Positions 52,552 through 60,567 of a stretch of DNA of 64,000 bases are shown piece by piece (positions within the stretch are counted from its first letter, which is position 1; the number at the start of each line of letters is the position of its first letter). Source of the stretch: CAUZIZ01 sp963579905 (GTDB taxonomy: Bacteria; Acidobacteriota; UBA6911; RPQK01; JAJDTT01); the NCBI GenBank assembly GCA_963579905.1, contig CAUZIZ010000005.1, positions 8,355 through 72,354 on the forward strand, written 5' to 3'. A program made the position numbers and the translations under genes. The notes under the pieces are model-generated. The model saw only the letters and a list, made by a program, of their open reading frames with translations. It had not been told where the DNA came from and ran no database searches.

Positions 52552-53997
52552 TCAGGCCAGTAAAGCCTCTACCACGTGCCCGTGGACATCGGTCAGACGT
52601 CGCTGGATTCCGTTGTGGTAGAAGGTCAGCTTCTTGTGGTCCAGCCCCAGTAGATGAAGGATGGTGGCGTGGAAATCATAGACGGTCACGGGATCCTCGG
52701 CCACATTGAAGCCTACTTCGTCGGTGACGCCGTGGCGAAAGCCCTTCTTCACGCCAGCTCCTGCCAGCCAACAGGTAAAGGCGTGCTGGTGGTGATCCCG
52801 GCCCGTGGCACCGAACCCCTGGGTAACGGGTGTTCGGCCAAACTCGGTGGACCACACCACAAGCGTGTCATCCAGCATCCCCCGCTCTCTCAGGTCCGTC
52901 AATAGCCCGGCCAGGGGCCTGTCCATCGTTGCGGCCTGGGTGGTATGGTTGTCCACGATATCCTCGTGGGCATCCCAGTTGATACGGGGCCTACCGAAGG
53001 CGCCCCCATTCCATACCTGGACCATGCGCACTCCACGCTCCAGGAGTCTTCTGGCCAGGAGGCAGTTTCGGCCAAACCCAGCCGTCACCTCATGGTCCAA
53101 TCCGTATCGTTTCTGCACTTCCGGGCCTTCGTCCTTCAGATTCACGATGTCGGGAACACTCAACTGCATCCGGGCCGCCAGCTGGTAGGAGCGGATCCTC
53201 GCCGCCAGGGTACTGTCCCCTGGATAGGACTCCAGGTGCTCCTGGTTCATCCTGCTGACAAGCTCCATCTCTGCCTGGCGACGACCGGGGGAAACGCTTT
53301 CGGGGGTCTTCAGGTCCAGGATGGGGTCGCCCGTGTGCCTGAAAGCCACGCCTTGCTGGGCCGCCGGCAGGAATCCCGCCGTCCAGTTGATGGAGCCCCC
53401 GGCCGGTAATCCTCTGGGATCGGGCAGGACGACAAATGCAGGCAGATCGTGACTCTCCGCTCCCAGACCATAGGAGATCCAAGAACCCATGGAGGGAAAG
53501 CCGTTGCGCACAAAGCCGGTGTTCATCTGGAAGGTGGCAGGCGTGTGATTGGAGCTCTTAGCCACCATCGACTGAATCAGGCAGAGATCATCCGCGCAGG
53601 TGGCCAGATGAGGCAGGAGATCGCTGACCCAAAGACCGCTCCCCCCCCGTCTGCGGAACTGCCAGGGACTCTTCATCAGATTCCCAGGCTTGCCGAAGAA
53701 GGTGTCGATCTCTCCCTTGTCCGTCAGGGCCTGACCGTCGTGTTTGGCCAGATCTGGCTTGTAATCGAAGGTATCGAGGTGGCTCACACCACCGGCCGCG
53801 AAGATGTGCAGCACCCGTTTAGCGGGACCTGGAAAATGAGACCGCTTGGGCCCAAACCCTCCGTCTTCGCCAACGCCCAGACCCTCGTCATTGAGGAGCC
53901 AGGCCAGGGCGAGGGCTCCAAGCCCTCCTCCTGATCTCCAGAGGAAATGGCGCCGGGGCAGCAGAGGGATTTCAGCGAGAGTCGATTTCGTTTTCAT
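52552..53997 (-). CDS. DUF1501-family Tat-exported protein
   Basis: 481 residues. The N-terminus is a twin-arginine signal (PRRHFLWRSGGGLGALALAW). The body shows DUF1501 features: KRVLHIFAAGGVSHLDTFDY, HTPATFQMNTGF, VQVWNGGAFGRPRINWDAHE, and the C-terminal VWSTEFGRTPVTQGFGATGR followed by DHHQHAFTCWLAGAGVKKG. The alkaline-phosphatase-like fold and metal-ligand pattern suggest a sulfatase-like hydrolase, but no reaction is proven. It is next to a large PSD1 cytochrome gene, the universal pairing of this family in Planctomycetota, Verrucomicrobiota and Acidobacteriota. Confidence 0.92.
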   Translation of the reverse strand: MKTKSTLAEIPLLPRRHFLWRSGGGLGALALAWLLNDEGLGVGEDGGFGPKRSHFPGPAKRVLHIFAAGGVSHLDTFDYKPDLAKHDGQALTDKGEIDTFFGKPGNLMKSPWQFRRRGGSGLWVSDLLPHLATCADDLCLIQSMVAKSSNHTPATFQMNTGFVRNGFPSMGSWISYGLGAESHDLPAFVVLPDPRGLPAGGSINWTAGFLPAAQQGVAFRHTGDPILDLKTPESVSPGRRQAEMELVSRMNQEHLESYPGDSTLAARIRSYQLAARMQLSVPDIVNLKDEGPEVQKRYGLDHEVTAGFGRNCLLARRLLERGVRMVQVWNGGAFGRPRINWDAHEDIVDNHTTQAATMDRPLAGLLTDLRERGMLDDTLVVWSTEFGRTPVTQGFGATGRDHHQHAFTCWLAGAGVKKGFRHGVTDEVGFNVAEDPVTVYDFHATILHLLGLDHKKLTFYHNGIQRRLTDVHGHVVEALLA

Positions 53998-54334
53998 CGT
54001 TCAGTCTAGTTCCCCCCCCAGGAAGCGCTGGCCCATTTCGAGAAAGAAACTTCGAAGGATCCAGAATAGAGGGTGTCGCGAAAGTCCTTGGAGATTGGAA
54101 GAGTTAGGATCCCGGCTCGCTGTTGCTTCGGCGTGCTTACAGAGCCGTGACCGTGAGGGAGCGGGCCCCGATCACCGATCGGGCATGTGGCGAGTCTATA
54201 AGAAGAGGGTCCTCGGATCACCGTCTGTCGGGGGCGTTGTTTACCGGCATCGGTATGCCGGTACCGCTCCTTCGCAGTCACGGCTCTGTCAAACGGCTTC
54301 TCCTGCATGATTTCCTATCCAAATGAATTTCAGG
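53998..54334. other. Intergenic repeat-filled gap inside the PSD1-DUF1501 pair
   Basis: The whole gap between the two genes is the inverted modular repeat unit. Its insertion would separate an originally tighter operon. Confidence 0.65.
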
Positions 54335-54335
54335 T
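54012..54335 (-). repeat. Composite modular repeat unit, inverted copy of 5541-5874
   Basis: CCCATTTCGAGAAAGAAAC (54032-54050) and AAATGAATTTCAGGTTAATT (54322-54341) mark the boundaries in reverse. The interior mirrors 5596-5857 block for block, including CTGTTGCTTCGGCGTGCTTA, the GATCACCGATC palindrome and GGCATCGGTATGCCGGTACC. Confidence 0.82.
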
Positions 54336-57300
54336 TAATTCAGATAGAGAAACTCACTGGAATTGAAGAGAGCCCAGCAAAGGCTCTCAAGGCCATGATC
54401 TTGGACATGAACGATCGCCCTTCCGGCCTCGCCGTCTCGAGGAGTCCGACCGAGGGTGAGCCGGTAGGCCCGATCCACTTGAGCAGGCAATACTTCACCC
54501 GCTTCCCCTTCGATCCGCTGAGCGAGTCGATCTACCTGTCGCAGGACGAAGGAGTTGTTCATCAGCGCCAACGACTGTAGGGGAGTAGTCGTGATACTGC
54601 GCCGCGGAGCTTTGAAGGCTGAGTCGGGACAGTCGAAGGACTCCAGGAGAGGATCTCCCGCGGATCGGACGACGATCCGGTAGACGCTGCGCCTCTTCAT
54701 CTCCTCCTCGTCTGAATCCTTCAGATCGTAGAAGTGGGTGTTGAAGATCCGGACCTCAAAGGGACGGAAGCCAGGCCCTCCCATCTTCCCGTTCAGCTCG
54801 CCACTGGTGGCCAGGAGGGAGTCCCGGATCACTTCAGCTTCCAGCCGACGCGGGGAGTACCTCCACAGAAGCCTATTCTCCGGGTCGCCTTCTGCCGGCG
54901 CCTCTCGGAAGCGGGAGGACTGACGATAGCTGCTGGAGAGCATGATCTCCTTGTGCAAGGCCTTGAGACTCCAACCGTGGTCCATGAACCAGCGCGCCAA
55001 CCAGTCCAGCAGTTCGGGATGTGAGGGCCGCTCGCCGTTGAAGCCGAAATCGTTGGAAGTCCCGACGATACCCCGTCCGAAGTGATATTGCCAGACACGG
55101 TTGACCAGGACGCGGGTGGTCAGGGGATTATCGGGGTCCAGAATCCATTCGGCCAGCCGCAGACGGCGCTGGGCCTCGGGCGCATTCTCTTCCAGTCCGA
55201 ACTCGGGAGAAGGCTTAGACAAAGCAGAGAGTCCCCCTGTCAGTACCTGTTCCCCAGGCTTGGCAGGATCACCTCGAATCTGGACGAAAGTCAGTCCGGG
55301 CTGACGGGAGTTGGCCGCATAGACCTGGGGAATGGGAGGAACTTTCTCAAGATCTGCCTGCTGGCGGGCCAGCTCCTCCAGCAGCGAGTCCTTTTGGTGG
55401 CGCTCCTCGGCACTCAGTTCCCGCAGCACTTCTGCGCGGGTAAGGTTGTGGATGCCGGCTCGAAACGATCGCTGGATCTCTTCTGCACTCAGGGCTCTCC
55501 CGTAGAGGCGGGCCTCGTCGATCTGTCCTCCTCCTTCCAGCCTGCCGAATCTGACCCTATCCTCTCTGGCCCGAAAAATCTGAAGCTTCGACTCAGGTCC
55601 TTCCCGCTGAGGGCCATAGCCGACGTAAAGCTTCCCCTGTCGATAGATGGAGATCCGATCCTGGGGACCGTAGACGATGGCCAGGTGAAGCGGCTCTGAA
55701 AGACCCTCCGCCTCACGAGTTTTCTCGACTTGGAGAGTTCGGTTGTTGTATTCGCTCTCGCTCTTCCAGGTCCGCCCCCCCCCGTCGTAGCGTATGCCGT
55801 CAAACACCCCCCTCGGCATCAGCCTCTCACTCAAGACCGTCATGAAAAAACTATACTTAGCGTGATCTCCGACGCGCAGCCAGACCTCCAGGGTCTTCTC
55901 CTTCAGATTCTGCTGCAGGAGCATGGTGGTGAACCGAGCCCTCTCCTGCTTGAACTGAAGACCGCCGTTCTCGATGACGGCGTCGCTGTCTGGGATCCCA
56001 TGAAGCCCTCCCAACTGGTCGTAGGCATCCGCGTCGAAGACCCACCGAGACTGAGGAGTGGGAAGCTGGGTCGGCAGCGGGTGGCCCTGCCTTTTCAGGA
56101 TCCTTTCCCTCGCCAACTCATGTAGGCCAGCCACCTCACTCATCAATTCCCGGATCCGCCTCTGAAGGGGCCCCAGTCGGCGGCGGTGCTGCTCCGCCTC
56201 GGTGTCGTTGAAGAGGGTCCGATCCCCGTGCCAGACGCCGTCCAGAGCAGCCTTCAAACGATAGTAGTCCTTCTGCAAAATGGGATCGAACTTGTGATCG
56301 TGGCAGCGGGCACAGTTCACCGTCAGACCCAGGAAGGTCTGGGCAACGGTACCCACCACATCCTCCATCTCATCGGCACGGACGCGCGCCCTCATGGTGG
56401 CGCTCTGCTGAGTGTGCCCCACGTCGTCCCAGGGAGCGGCCACCAGAAAACCGGTGCCGGCGATACTCTCTCGGGTCACCGGCTCCAGGACATCCCCGGC
56501 CAGTTGTTCGCTTACGAACCGGGGATAGGGCTTGTCCTGGTTGAAGCTGTTAATAACGTAATCGCGATAGGGCCAGGCGTTATCCCGGATCTGGTCCCCT
56601 TCATATCCGTGACTCTCTCCAAACCGGGCCAGGTCCAGCCAGTGGCGTCCCCAACGCTCGCCATAGTGAGGCGAGGCCATCAACCGATCCAGGAGGTTCT
56701 CATAAGCCTGAGGCGATGAGTCGCCGACAAAGGCATCGATCTCCGTTGGCGTGGGAGGTAGTCCCAGTAGATCCAGCGTCGCTCGCCGGATCAGCGTCAC
56801 CCTGTCCGTCTCTCCTGAAGGCTCCAGACCCTGGTCCTCCAGTCCCCTCAGGACGAAGGTATCCAAAGGACGCCGGACCCAGGAAGCATCAGCGACGTCC
56901 GGGATCTTGACAGGTCCAAGGGGGCGTAGAGACCACCAGGTGGGTTCTTCGAACGCCGACTCTTGACCCGATAAGTCGGATTTCAGATCGGGCCAGGCGG
57001 CTCCTCCATCGATCCAAAGTCGGAGGGCTGCGATCTCTGCCGCGCTGAGAGGAGCTCCTGGGGGCATTTCCCCGAGCGACGACTTCTGAAAGAGAAGACT
57101 CCGGGAGGCATTGCCCGGCATCAGCGCCGGTCCCAAGTGTCCACCTTCCACGGCTCCTCGCCGGGAGCTCAAATCCAGGCTCGCCGGGGCTGATTTCCCT
57201 TGGTGGCAGGCAACACAGCGGCTCAGTATGGCGGAAATTGGGGATGAAGACGCGGCCAGCCCCAGGCTTGATGCCTGGACAGCCAGAAAAACGGCGAGAA

Positions 57301-57346
57301 CCAGAAGCCTACACACCACAAATTCTCGACAGTAGCCCATCCACAT
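54335..57346 (-). CDS. PSD1/PSCyt1 cytochrome-domain protein (DUF1549 + LamG + DUF1553)
   Basis: 1003 residues from the ATG at 57346, where a Sec signal begins (VVCRLLVLAVFLAVQASSLG). Domains in order: haem-binding PSCyt1 with SRCVACHQGK (CxxCH), DUF1549 (LRGLEDQGLEPSGETDRVTL, HYGERWGRHWLDLARFGESH) including a second haem site CARCHDHKFDPI, a LamG-like segment around 500-640 (IDEARLYGRALSAEEI), and DUF1553 (LTTRVLVNRVWQYHFGRGIV, SSYRQSSRFREAP). The pair with DUF1501 is stable across several phyla and is suspected to process complex polysaccharides oxidatively; the function is unproven. Confidence 0.93.
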   Translation of the reverse strand: MWMGYCREFVVCRLLVLAVFLAVQASSLGLAASSSPISAILSRCVACHQGKSAPASLDLSSRRGAVEGGHLGPALMPGNASRSLLFQKSSLGEMPPGAPLSAAEIAALRLWIDGGAAWPDLKSDLSGQESAFEEPTWWSLRPLGPVKIPDVADASWVRRPLDTFVLRGLEDQGLEPSGETDRVTLIRRATLDLLGLPPTPTEIDAFVGDSSPQAYENLLDRLMASPHYGERWGRHWLDLARFGESHGYEGDQIRDNAWPYRDYVINSFNQDKPYPRFVSEQLAGDVLEPVTRESIAGTGFLVAAPWDDVGHTQQSATMRARVRADEMEDVVGTVAQTFLGLTVNCARCHDHKFDPILQKDYYRLKAALDGVWHGDRTLFNDTEAEQHRRRLGPLQRRIRELMSEVAGLHELARERILKRQGHPLPTQLPTPQSRWVFDADAYDQLGGLHGIPDSDAVIENGGLQFKQERARFTTMLLQQNLKEKTLEVWLRVGDHAKYSFFMTVLSERLMPRGVFDGIRYDGGGRTWKSESEYNNRTLQVEKTREAEGLSEPLHLAIVYGPQDRISIYRQGKLYVGYGPQREGPESKLQIFRAREDRVRFGRLEGGGQIDEARLYGRALSAEEIQRSFRAGIHNLTRAEVLRELSAEERHQKDSLLEELARQQADLEKVPPIPQVYAANSRQPGLTFVQIRGDPAKPGEQVLTGGLSALSKPSPEFGLEENAPEAQRRLRLAEWILDPDNPLTTRVLVNRVWQYHFGRGIVGTSNDFGFNGERPSHPELLDWLARWFMDHGWSLKALHKEIMLSSSYRQSSRFREAPAEGDPENRLLWRYSPRRLEAEVIRDSLLATSGELNGKMGGPGFRPFEVRIFNTHFYDLKDSDEEEMKRRSVYRIVVRSAGDPLLESFDCPDSAFKAPRRSITTTPLQSLALMNNSFVLRQVDRLAQRIEGEAGEVLPAQVDRAYRLTLGRTPRDGEAGRAIVHVQDHGLESLCWALFNSSEFLYLN

Positions 57347-57431
57347 GACGTTGTTGCCGACAATGGTACCATCTCGTGAGATCAGGAACCTCAAGAGAAT
57401 CCCGGCACGGGTCACCGTATTCGGCAACAGG

Positions 57432-58090
57432 TCAGGTAGGAATGAGCCGCCTGGAACTCTTAGCGAGCTGGCCATTGATGAAGCCAGGGACGATGCGCGA
57501 CATCCAGTGAAGCTGATTTGCCTGGCCGGGCCGGATCTCGGCCTTGCTACTCTTGAACCCGGCAAGTGCACCATCGAGCAACTGCTTCGTGGTGATCAAT
57601 TTAAAGCCGTCGCCTTCTTGCAGATCGGCCGTCATGTCGGTCTTGACCGCGGGAGGCATCAATTCGATTACCTCCACGCCATGATCAGCCATCTGGTAAC
57701 GCAGGGAAATTGTATAGGAGTGGATAGCAGCCTTGGTCGCACAGTAAATCGGCGACGACTGCATCGGTACGAAGGCCAGTGCAGATGAAACGTTGATGAT
57801 TGTCCCGCGGTTGGCCTTAATCTAGTTGATCAGCGCCGCAACCGTTCGAATCGGTCCCGCGACGTTGACGTCGACCTCTTTCGTGAAGGAGGTGAGGTCG
57901 TCGCTCGGAACGGCGAGGTTGTGACAAGCGAAGATGCCAGCGTTGTTCAACAACACATTGAGCTTCGGGTAATGTTGGTCCATGTGTTGACCAAGGCGTG
58001 AAATTGCATCCGGGTCCGATGCATCACACAGCATTGCCTTGATCCTCACATCCGCTTTGCTAGCGGCGTCAAGATATCGATTGCCATTCG
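57432..58090 (-). pseudogene. DltE-like short-chain dehydrogenase, N-terminus lost and in-frame TAG
   Basis: Recognisable from about KAMLCDASDPDAISRLGQHM and LNVLLNNAGIF, then TAG at 57822-57824 after AALIN, then IKANRGTIINVSSALAFVPM, the YxxxK active site in PIYCATKAAIHSYTISLRYQ, and the C-terminal VEVIELMPPAVKTDMT. The N-terminal GxxxGxG cofactor motif is missing: the frame instead enters from an AsnB fragment upstream. It is therefore the 3' part of an SDR gene joined by recombination to another gene, with an additional nonsense codon (Gln expected). Confidence 0.85.
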
Positions 58091-59342
58091 GGCCGACGAA
58101 CTCCTTCTGCACACTGTTTGCGAGACGGCCTCGCTCCAGCCGCGTAAATCCATTGACGCCCCGCACATAGCCCCACGAGAGCAGGGACGACGGCAGGAAT
58201 GAAAACAGCTTGAGAGGCTTGAATTTGAGGTAGCCGAAAAAAAGCTCATCTGCGCCATCGCCGGAGAGAAGAACCCTGACATGTTTAGAAGCCAGAATCG
58301 CAAGACACCACGTCGGGATCTCGCCTAATGAAATAGGTTCCTCGGTGTGCCAGACGGCAGATGGCACAATTGACGCAATATCGTAATCATCGAGCGATTC
58401 TACTCGCTGATCTGTTCGAAAATGAGCAGCGAGCATCTCGGCATACCGAGCGTCCTCCGACTCCGCTCCCACATCAAACGAAAAGGTCATAGGGCGCGTT
58501 TCCGTTTGGCGAACGACTGAAGTGAGCACCGAGGCGAGTCTAGTCCTCCCGACGGCGAAACGCCCTAGGGGACATCACTCATCAGCCGCGCATTGACAGC
58601 CTGGTCCAACAATCCTCGAACCGAAGAAGCCGCGTCCTCCATCGTGAGGACAGACGAGCGCTTTCTGGTGGTGCGGGGCATACGGTAGAAACAGCTAAGC
58701 GAAAACACGCAGCTGTTGAGGTCAAACGTCAGAAGGTGTCCGGGCGTGACACTTGAACTCCCGCGAGCAAGCATCGGTCTCCTGGTACATGTGAAAACGT
58801 CAGTAATCTATCAAGCGCCATTCTATCTACGTGAGGTTTAAATTCATGAATCTGAAGAAAGCACTTCATCTCCGACGCGAAGTAGAACCCGCAGGGAGTC
58901 TCCAGATGGTAGAGGGGTTTGATCCCTAAAGGGTCCCGGGCAAGCAGCAGCTTTTGAGAGCGCTTGTCGTAGAGCGCAATAGCAAACATTCCGGACAATT
59001 CGGCGAAGACTCCCCCGCCCAGGGTCTCGTAGAGATGCGGTAGCACTTCGGCATCTGACCTTGAATTGAAGGAGTGGCCGTCTTTGGACAGCTGATCGCG
59101 GAGCAACTGATGATTGTAGATCTCGCCATTGGATAGTGCCACGATCGCACCATCTTCGCTTGCGACGGGCTGGTGGCCATCGGCGGAATCCACTATCGAT
59201 AGTCTAAAGAACCCCATATGGAGCGAACGGTCCGAATAGAACGACTCCTCATCCGGCCCTCGATGTCGAATCTCAGCAACCATCGCCTCGACGGGCGAGC
59301 TTGCGGCCGCGGGAATTTGCGATTGGAAACCGAAGATCATAA
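58091..59342 (-). pseudogene. Asparagine synthase (glutamine-hydrolysing) remnant, fused to SDR
   Basis: The N-terminal glutaminase domain is recognisable from IFGFQSQIPAAA, MVAEIRHRGPDEESFYSDRS, IVALSNGEIYNHQLLRDQLS and LARDPLGIKPLYHL; the initiating Met-Cys-Gly, whose Cys is the nucleophile, is missing. The frame shifts near 58740 (TPGHLLTFDL) and breaks at 58560-58570 around LMSDVP. The synthetase part resumes with TFSFDVGAESEDARYAEMLA and VRVLLSGDGADELFFGYLKF before joining the SDR frame near 58090. The C-terminal third is lost. AsnB homologues of this type often modify surface glycans or peptides. Confidence 0.85.
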
Positions 59343-59983
59343 CGACCAATTCCGAGGCGCTACGCCCCAATCAGCGGGAACAGATCGTGAAAACTTGGGG
59401 CAGTTTACCCCTCGACAACTACGGGATGAAAGAGAGGAGTGCGTTCGCAGCGGAGTGTCCTCACCATCGGCTACATTTCTTCCCAACCTACGGTCTGTCT
59501 GAAGTAGTCGACAGCGACCGCCGTCCTGTACCAGCAGGAGAAGAAGGAAGGCTGATAGCTACCGGACTTCACAATTTCGCACAGCCTCTACTTCGTTATG
59601 ACACCGGTGATTTCGTCGTGATGTCGAAGGAAAGAACCTGCCCTTGCGGTTGTAGGTATCCAATAGCGCAGCACGTCACGGGCAGAATCGAGGACAACTT
59701 GGTCAATAGGCAAGGCGCATGTTTTTGAGGAATGAGTCTCGCGTTTCTAGGTATTCCCGGGCTCAAGCAGGCTCGGTTGGTCCAGAAGTCACTGGACAAA
59801 GTGCTGGTCGAAATAAGCACGACTAGCGAGTTCGACAGCACCGCCAAGAAGCGCCTACAGCATCAGCTTACCGAAAAGGTTTACCATACACTTTCCTTTG
59901 AATTACTAGTCAAACAACGAATATGTCAGAGCGATACCGGCAAATACAGATTCGTAGTGAGTGACTTTACCCAGGATGCGTGA
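59343..59983 (+). pseudogene. CapK/PaaK-like adenylate-forming enzyme, C-terminal remnant
   Basis: On the plus strand: NSEALRPNQREQIVKTWGSL, LDNYGMKERSAFAAECPHHR, YGLSEVVDSDRRPVPAGEEG, LRYDTGDFVVMSKERTCPCG and GRIEDNLV, diagnostic of the phenylacetyl-CoA-ligase-like CapK family. A TGA at 59726-59728 (after GACF) interrupts, and the same frame continues MSLAFLGIPGLKQARLVQKS to GKYRFVVSDFTQDA. The N-terminal two-thirds are missing; the break coincides within a few bases with the lost start of the divergent AsnB remnant, so one recombination event cut both. CapK-like genes are found in capsule loci. Confidence 0.8.
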
Positions 59984-59984
59984 C

Positions 59985-60137
59985 GTCGTGGCGGTGGCTT
60001 CCAAGCCGCCGTTTTTCGAGCCAAATGCTCGAAGGAAAGAACACGACGGAACGGAGGCCACCGCCACGTCCCTCGACTGAAGTTTCTTTTTCGAATGGAG
60101 CCAGGGCTTCCTGGGGACGGGACTAAGCTGAAACTTC
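59985..60137 (+). repeat. Hairpin cargo followed by full boundary element
   Basis: GTCGTGGCGGTGGCTTCCA near 59988 pairs with GGAGGCCACCGCCACG (60052-60067), enclosing a second stem around TTCGAGCCAAATGCTCGAAG. The boundary runs from GAAGTTTCTTTTTCGAAT (60079) to GACTAAGCTGAAACTTC (60121-60137). Confidence 0.75.
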
Positions 60138-60375
60138 AAGAATACGTCGCACGTCTCCTGTCCTCCGAAGGTGCCGCCAACGAGTGTACTACCAGCGTTA
60201 CGAAGCCAAGTCCGACAGAGCCGCGAACGACTTGAGCCGTTAGCAACATGAGCCCAGGTTCCAAGGAGAGAGCCGGACAACTCTTCCCCACGCAGTGACG
60301 CACAAATCCCCAGTAGCCGGAAGTTTCTTTCTCGAATGGGGCAGCACCGCTGGGGGGCCACTGACCTGAAACTTC
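60123..60375 (+). repeat. Modular repeat unit with cargo module and second full boundary
   Basis: CTAAGCTGAAACTTCAAG plus AATACGTCGCACGTC (60123-60155) matches 20195 and 38248. The cargo module at 60184-60319 is followed by the complete boundary 60320-60375 (GAAGTTTCTTTCTCGAAT to GACCTGAAACTTC). Confidence 0.82.
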
Positions 60376-60419
60376 GGCGAACTTGAGAGGGAACTACGAA
60401 TCTTCAGGGTTGCAATACG

Positions 60420-60511
60420 AAGCGAGCCGCCGCAGTCGTACTTTGACAGCACGTCGAGGAGGCGGACCGAGCGAAACACAGCCAGGGCAGATGATTGCGG
60501 AACCACAGTAG
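60420..60511 (-). repeat. Dispersed repeat, inverted copy of 22762-22850
   Basis: In reverse complement it shares GTGTTTCGCTCGGTCCGCCT, CCTCGACGTGCTG and AGTACGACTGCGGCGG with 22762-22850. Confidence 0.75.
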
Positions 60512-60567
60512 ACTGGCGATGAGAAATTGGGGCTAGGCGGAACCTACGACCTGATATCATAGAGCCC

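Larger units (their letters stand above)
59984..60567. other. Intergenic region filled with repeats
   Basis: From left: hairpin cargo (about 59985-60072), a full boundary element (60079-60137), cargo module (60184-60319), another full boundary (60320-60375), the inverted dispersed repeat (60420-60511), then a short leader before argS. Confidence 0.75.

Noticed and set aside
57345..57788. 147-codon plus-strand open frame
   Set aside because: Antisense to the SDR remnant, which shows the YxxxK active site on the other strand.
59726..59728. TGA in the CapK-like remnant as a selenocysteine codon
   Set aside because: The gene is already truncated, the family has no selenoprotein members known to me, and no SECIS-like hairpin follows the TGA.
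20844..59983. In-frame TAG codons in several genes as evidence for amber recoding (for example TAG read as Gln)
   Set aside because: TAG is the natural stop of many intact genes here (threonine synthase, hemL, DUF4175, argS, VapC and others), so reassignment would extend them. Mutation or sequence error is simpler.
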